DNA of 64,000 nucleotides from Cristatella mucedo. Its lineage: Eukaryota; Bryozoa; Phylactolaemata; Cristatellidae. The stretch spans positions 4,409,001 to 4,473,000 of the forward strand of contig WPIO01000030.1 in assembly GCA_009760855.2 (NCBI GenBank), read 5' to 3'. Positions within the stretch are counted from its first letter, which is position 1. Each line of letters begins with the position of its first letter. The notes under the pieces are model-generated. The model worked only from the letters and a program-made list of their open reading frames with translations. It did no database searches and was not told the DNA's origin. Of this stretch, positions 1-64,000 are shown piece after piece. A program made the translations under genes and the position numbers.

Positions 1-1437
1 GCAAGTTGCTTCAGCAACTGCATTATAATCGCACATCAATTATTTAACAGCAATAACAACACGAAAATGAATCCATAAGCCAACATCTATAGTAAGGAGG
101 CTTCACATCTCCAATTAATAGCCAACCCCACACAATACGAAGCCAAGATGGTGAGGACGCAACCGGCAACACTCCCGGACACTTTGCCGAGTGTATTACA
201 GCTCCTCTTTACTGACGTTTACTTTAAATGTTTACAGGCTATATTGGTACCATGGATACGGCTTAGTTGTATCAATGCTTGTTTCGACAGAGGACCTTCC
301 ACTGGCATCTTCCTCTCGACTACTCTGCTTTGCACCTATCACTTACAGTGAAAAACTTGAAAAGCACACTATATGCCATAGTAAATAATCGTGCAACCAA
401 GACTTAGTATTTTTATTTTAAGCAATTCAATGCAATACCAACTGGCATCAAATGCTTACACACACTCTAAAGGATATCGTTATGCACGACAAATGTAAGC
501 TCACCTTTGGGAGTTAGAACCAACAATCTCCGACAGTTGTGGTGACAATAATGAACCTGTGTCGAATTAGCCTGCTTACACAATTCTGTCTGAGGTCGGC
601 AAAGCTAATCTGTGCCACAGCAGCTTACCAGAGGTGGATAGTTTTATTAGCTTGCAGCCAATACAAAACGCAGGGAAAAAATTCAGTCACGGACCCCATG
701 CCAATGCAACTGACTCGCGGGTGATAGCCGGTTATAGCCAATGGCTCTTTAATCTCGATCATGACCAGGAGAGCTAACAAGGACATGGTAGATACTATGG
801 GGTCGGCATGCAGCCCATCGGGAATGGAACAATGAAGCACCTTCGACCGCAACGTCAACCATTAGGATCAAGAGGGCTGCTTGCTGGCTGCATCTAGGCT
901 AAAAGTCAGACAAAGAGGGCAAAGCAGCAGCATTTCTCATTACAGTGACGACGTTAATAATGGTTACAAAGTTAGTAATAATGGTGAAGTGCATGGGGGA
1001 GTTATGCGACTGAACACTGGCACCAGAGACTTTTAAGCAGGCAGAATCTAGTCCCTAGACTTTTATATTCTACTAATTGACAGTCAGCAGATTAACAGGT
1101 CCAAATGCTACTAATTATAAAGAGAAGTGCAACATGTATATAAATAAGAGCATAGCAATCGAACCAAAGGTACTTCGACTTTAGGAGAAGTTCATTCGTG
1201 AGGAGAACTAAAGCAATGATAAATGTCATTACATTTTCAATCAATTAATCCGTCATGATAAGAAGATTTGTAGTGAGCATTTGAGAGATTAGAACGTTCA
1301 AGATATGCATTATCGTGAAATACGACACCAGAATCAAGAAAAGACATCATGTAAGCATTCAACCAAAGTGCTCTTGACCTGCCACTGTTGCTTGTAGATG
1401 GGCAAGTATAGAATTAAGTTCAGCAGCTGCTAATTAC
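1..1437 (-). other. Intron downstream of dynein exon 45 (runs out of window)
   Basis: I see no coding sequence matching AAA6 in this stretch on the minus strand. The short open frames here show no family signature. No clear LINE or SINE match was seen. It is AT-rich, with short TAATAATGG-type repeats near 950-985. Confidence 0.7.
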
Positions 1438-59126
<57,689 letters not shown>

Positions 59127-59336
59127 CTAAGCAACAGAGGTGGCCTCCTCAGTAAGAAAGACAATACTTAAGAGCAGCCAATAACTTCAGGAGAATGTAT
59201 ACATGTGGGCATACATGCAAGGCACTGGAGGTGCATGGATGCACATGTACATGGGTACATGAACACACAGGCATACATGTACTTACTGAGCATTTGTAAT
59301 TTAACTGCTCAAGTTGACATGTAGTATCAATACCAG

Positions 59337-59339
<3 letters not shown>

Positions 59340-59394
<55 letters not shown>

Positions 59395-59450
59395 ATATAT
59401 ATATATGTGTGTGTGTATATATATGTATATATATATATATATATATATCA
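59340..59450. repeat. (TA)n microsatellite
   Basis: TA repeats with TG and GTGTGTGT interruptions. They are preceded by an ACATG/CATGT-rich stretch at 59190-59285. Confidence 0.95.
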
Positions 59451-59639
59451 ATGTAATGTATATGTTTGAGTATGTTAGCAAACAACTAGGCACGAATTTC
59501 AGCTTTTAAGAGCTAAACTCGCATTTTACCAATGCAATTAAAAGGTCACAACTGGAGCATATGCATCCCACAATTATGTAACTTATAAACTAACCAGGGT
59601 GACAAAACTTGACCTAGCACAATCCTAAGGCAGCCAATC

Positions 59640-61090
59640 ATAAGAAAGCTGAAGGCCTATTTTAAGTTTGCATATTTGCTGTTTGACAGTAGCACGTCAG
59701 AAATTTCGTTCCTATGGACATCTAAATGCTTGCTGCGTGTAACCCGGCCGGTTACCACACTCTTCCCCGAGGCCTGCTCACTATTGGCCCTTATTGCTTC
59801 TGAATCCCAGCAGGCTGTGACTATAACTTTGGCTGACTCTTACTTAAGTGACTTTACGATTCAGTAAGGTCGTTGATGTCAATCATCGGTTGCTATTGCC
59901 GTTAAAATGCATTCTTGCTTGCTGCTGCTGCTGCCAGGGTTCGTCAATTGAAAGTCTCCCACAAGAAGCCCAGACGTAGCAAGAGAAGGTTAAGGGGCAG
60001 ATGTTGCTTATGTTAAGCATTTCGAGCTGTTCCTTGAGCCGTCCAGCACGCTCTACCTGAACCACTGCTGTGAATCATCTTAAATTAGTGGTCAACAGGT
60101 CTGCTATAAACCTACCCATAATATAATCCAGGTGGTCAATGCTAAAAAATGCTCATAGAATGCATTTCAATGCGAAATTAACCCCTAATAAAACTAGGCA
60201 TAATTTTTATTGGGGCCCTCGGCCTGCCTGCTTTCACGAAGACCTGGCTGAAATAAACTAACTACTAAACCATAACTGGCGCAACCCAGAGAGGCTTCGC
60301 TGTCTTTCATTCCCTCAAGAGTAATCAAAACTGGTGAAATTTCCATTGTTGCAATGCCCTCCCTCAACATTTAAATCGTTTGCAGTCACCTCAAAGCATA
60401 CTTTCAAATCTATTGTTTTGAGTGCCTCCAAAAGTAAGTTGCCAATGGTTGCAGTAATCTATCAACACCCATATTTCATTTCAGGTTTTCTTTCCTTATT
60501 TTGACTAGGTGTGTCAGATATCGTCCCTTTCTACTCTTGTGAGATATTAACATAAATTTCGACGACTCAACTAATGCCTCAATTGCCAAATTTCAAGCAC
60601 TAGCTAATATATTTTCTCTCCTCTGCTGCTCAATCCACGAACTTGTCATCCTTGATGAAATGGTATAAAACCACACAAGGCGACGTTGTAGACGAGTTTT
60701 CTCCTCTGACTAAGCATACTATAGACCCTTTCCCAAATAGCCTATGGGTTACCACGTATATTAAACTAGCTACAACGGATCTAAGAAGTAAACGTTTGAG
60801 AAAGCATACATAAGATCAGGACTGGCTTTCCATATACTGCCTTACGAGGACTACTGTAGCTAATATAATGTATTCTAGCAAAGCTCAAGTCTGGCTAGTA
60901 TACAAAAATAGTCGAATCACAGATGAAAAATTCAAATATGCTGTTGTCGACAATCAACTATCTCCTTAGCCACTTCCAGGTCAGCATATACAAAATCCTT
61001 ATGGCGATCCCTTGGGTCTATATTCTAGCTTCTTTGTCAGCAAAACAGATAAGATCCGAGAGTTCATCCTAAACTAATTAACCCACTGAA

Positions 61091-61180
<90 letters not shown>

Positions 61181-62290
61181 AGTATCATCCCCACTTGACT
61201 CCACTCCCTCAATTCCTTGGAGAACCACGATGCTCACATGCAAGCCGGCCATTAGTGACCTTATCTCGAAGTTCGTGTCCCAGTATCAGAAGAATACTAG
61301 TCCTCTAGACCATTGTTCTCTTAATGCAATGCAAAGATTTGCCGGTGACTTGCATAACCAACATTGTAAGTATGCCCTTACCCTCAGGTCTTGCCGCTGC
61401 ACCTTGTCCCAGCTACAAACGTTATCAAATCGAATGACGATAAAACCAACTTACCGGTTAGGGTCAAACCTAGTTAACTGAGAAATCGTATACCTTAACG
61501 CTCAAAACCGGCTCTGCAAGCTCATCTCCCTCATCACCTGAACGAAATCTAGGTGTCTTTTTCCAAAGCAACATTTCCCTATGCGACCACATCAGCTCCA
61601 AGGTCAAGTCGGCCGACTTTAAGCTATATAACACTAAAAGACTGCAGGCCGGCAAAGACAGGAATACCACAGCCAAGCTGTTCCGTGCATTCTCGACATC
61701 CGTCACGACTACTGTAACTCATCTTCCGGCCTGTGCACTAACGTGCTCGAAATTGGTGCAAACTCAGCAGCCAAGCCTGTCTGTCGTGACGTCACAGTTG
61801 CCCCCCCCCACTACAACACTTCTCAGCGACCTAGACTGGCCCCTCCGTCGAGAAACACATTGACTTTATGGTTTTGCCATTCGTTTTTAGCTCTCATCCT
61901 TTCTTGCTCTGGCCTACCTATCCGACATAATTCCCACTCAGGCTAGGCATCACACCACCTGCTCGCCCACTCAAATCGTTTAGACGTACCTCAAGCCAAC
62001 TTTAAAGTCTTTGGAGACCGTGCCTTTAGCTTGTATGGTCCCAAAGCAACTCACTCCCGAGTGGTGTTATGACAACCATTGACTTGACTATGCTAAAATA
62101 GAAACTAAAAACACACCTTTTCTTTGCAGCCTTTACTGGGTCCATGTGAGTTGACCTTTGTGGTATGATTATTCGTGCTGATGCCTCGAGTGCTATCATT
62201 ACAAAATTGTTAATTTAGTTCTCGAGCTCTAAGCGACTTTCTTATTATTAGTATTAGTAGTAGTATTCTTATAATTATTCTTATTATTAA
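59640..62290 (+). pseudogene. Degraded, nearly full-length LINE including an endonuclease-like region
   Basis: Broken plus-strand frames read AFTKTWLK near 60225 (family 'TETWL'), VAVIYQHPYFISGFLSLF near 60450, and DSTNASIAKFQALANIFSLL near 60565. SSFFVSKTDKIREFI follows near 61030. These match the endonuclease-to-RT order of CR1/L2-like LINEs. After a (TC)n tract, KLND-like and NLGVFF-like RT remnants continue to a TTATTATTAG tail near 62285. Stops are frequent. The assignment rests on pattern resemblance only. Confidence 0.6.
61092..61188. repeat. (TC)n microsatellite
   Basis: About 95 bp of CT repeat with one TTT interruption. It lies inside the degraded LINE. Confidence 0.97.
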
Positions 62291-64000
62291 GGCACTTGAC
62301 ATGCTTCTTCCTAAAAGGTCTAATTAGGTACCACCTTGCTATGCCCATGAGCAGGTGGACTGCTCCACATGAAGCATGCACATCAAGAAGTCCTAATATG
62401 CACAATGCATAGCTTGCCTTGCCCAGAGCTACAAGTATATTTACCCAGATGGAGTTCAAGGTGTACACCATCAGTACAAATACCCAATAAACATTATTTT
62501 AATCATGTGTTTTAGTTTAGATAACTTATAAGGTAATGTATTGACACTTGGAAGGCGACAAAAATATCCCCCAGAACACAAGAAGTTGTTCAATAGGTCT
62601 CAAACGTATTTAAACACTATAAATATATGCCATATACCAGATGGAAACAATAAATTAGCGACCTCAAATAAAGCTGAGAAACTGCTTTGAGCCAATGTGG
62701 GCTACTACCCAGATTGATATCTTTTATTAAACCATCGCTGCTATATCACAGTATCACTTTTTAGTATTACTTTACAGTATTACTCTTGGGAAAGGTCTGC
62801 TACTCGGTGAGTCACAGAGGTGAGCAAAAGCTGCTGTTAGCTTGTTAGTGAGTCTTTAGAAGTTACCTGCCGCATCAACCAAAATATACAGGCAATGTTT
62901 TGTGCTTTTGCTAATTCAGAGTAGTTTTTTGAGACACTAGAACAATTTCGAGTGCTGTGTCATGATTACCGTTTGGTGCATTGCCAGAGGCAGGTCTCTA
63001 CACATGACACGGATTGTGCCGCTACCTGAACTAGCGAGGGTCATGCCTACATAACAATATGCGAAGTACCGAGAAATAAATTTAGTCCTCTTACCGGTGC
63101 TATAAATATATCCTATTTTACCGTTAATGTTAAGAGTAATTCCATATTACTAAACAGCCGGGCCTCATAGCCATGCTGTCGAGCCTAAAAGAACAGATCA
63201 TTTGCATTCTTGCTCGGCTTGGTGGACAATAGCTCACTCACCGTGGATCATCTGCCATTAAAATATAAAAATATAAGACTGAATCATCAGTCAGATTTAC
63301 AGTAAAGCAAACAATTTTAAGAAGAATATCGTAAATCTAGAAATAAATACGATGCTGTTATGGGGAGTTAAGTCCACATCCTCATAAACCAGAAGTAAGA
63401 TTATATCAATTCACATATTTCGACCGAAAATGACTAACGCCAGGCATTGATCTGAAGACTGGCTCCATCCTTATAGGCCTCTTATTTGCAAATGATATCC
63501 CACAGTGGGCTAAGCTGCTGCTGAAGCTCAATAAGGTCACCAAGTACCAAACCACCTTGCGCTTCATGAGAACCGAATCCTCTGACCACTGCTTATTTTC
63601 TTACTAAGCTTTGGCAAGACAAGCTGAAAAAAGGAGAATATTGCCAGAGAACCGTTCAGTGTTCCTCGATAGAGCAGGACAGGCTGATAATAGTTCAATA
63701 GAAATAAAAAATACTGATGATATCTAAAGCTTTGCAGAATAAAGTATGTCATCACTACAATAGCACTTTAGGCATTACCAAACAAATATTAACCTCGTTC
63801 TAAAAGATACCGCTCATTTTTAGTTTGCTGTCTTTCACTTTCTGAAGATCAAATGGCCAAATAAGTTCTTCAGACCCTTTGCAGATTCTAGTTAACTTAC
63901 AACAACAATTCTGCAGTAAAATAAAGTGATAGCGGTTACTATTGGGAGACAAACAGTCTAGGCAGCTGTGTGATCCAAATCCTTTAACTAGTACAGTCAG

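Larger units (their letters stand above)
59127..64000. other. Region upstream of dynein exon 1 of window; no dynein exon recognised
   Basis: I searched the minus strand here for further tail exons and found none I could support. 59340-59450 is (TA)n, 59640-62290 is LINE debris on the plus strand, and a LINE-A-like tail lies near 63055-63110. 62300-63000 and 63110-64000 have no assigned feature. Confidence 0.65.

Noticed and set aside
59883-60065. Minus-strand VERAGRLKEQLEMLN after an acceptor-like TGGTTCAG, considered as an upstream dynein exon
   Set aside because: It does not match the tail sequence expected before exon 1, no donor keeps the frame, and the plus strand of the region reads as LINE debris.
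63255-63285. Ten-base micro-exon between ATGGCAG and GTGAGTGAG on the minus strand
   Set aside because: The splice-like motifs are good, but ten bases cannot be tied to any dynein sequence, and no neighbouring exon supports it.
63440-63600. Open stretches on both strands (plus ILIGLLFANDIPQWAKLL, minus LVLGDLIELQQQLSPLWDII) near the right end
   Set aside because: I could not tie either to a known family. The lengths are under 60 codons, and no splice context links them to the dynein gene. Possibly an unidentified repeat.

Overview
This window is part of an animal (metazoan) genome. One large, intron-rich gene on the minus strand fills almost all of it. I assembled 45 coding exons between 59126 (5' side) and 1438 (3' side). 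They join in one consistent reading frame of about 2,865 codons and encode an axonemal dynein heavy chain. The family signatures (ELPDNLK after AAA1, [20 protein letters not shown] in AAA2, GPTGTGKS in AAA3, GIGGSGRQS in AAA4, INFMITPLGLDDQLLGIV in AAA5) place it in the DNAH3/DNAH7/DNAH12 group of single-headed inner-arm dyneins. I cannot decide which of the three it is without a tree. The protein starts inside the tail and runs through the linker, AAA1 to AAA4, the stalk with its microtubule-binding tip, and AAA5. The first few hundred residues would lie upstream of 59126 or beyond 64000. AAA6 and the C-terminal domain lie beyond position 1.

Layout, read 5' to 3' on the minus strand: 59126-51029 tail and linker; 48700-37931 end of linker; 38129-27539 AAA1; 27451-24860 AAA2; 22399-21899 inter-AAA segment with an acidic insert; 16382-13383 AAA3; 12985-9730 AAA4; 9618-8503 stalk coiled coil 1; 8175-4608 microtubule-binding tip; 4079-3455 stalk coiled coil 2; 3655-1438 AAA5. 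Introns fall into two size classes: compact ones of about 80-300 bp, and expanded ones of 1-5.5 kb packed with transposon debris.

The introns hold at least four repeat groups. LINE family A (CR1/L2-like reverse transcriptase with FHFYADDTQLY) has a 3' hairpin and an ATT-type tail. LINE family B is related but distinct and has an ACATT-type tail. A tRNA-derived SINE of about 165 bp keeps recognisable A and B boxes. A pair of about 360-bp solo-LTR-like elements lies in opposite orientations. There are also long (GA)n/(TC)n and (TA)n microsatellites. A degraded, nearly full-length LINE with an endonuclease-like region occupies about 59640-62290, where upstream dynein exons might have been expected. 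I see no tRNA or rRNA gene, no CRISPR array and no second protein-coding gene I can support.

The observation most worth following up is at the 3' end of the AAA2 exon (26745). The splice donor reads CAG|TTAAGT where CAG|GTAAGT is expected, and read-through meets an in-frame TAA at once. The other 44 exons are intact, so this looks like a recent splice mutation, an allele, or a base-call error in an otherwise functional gene.
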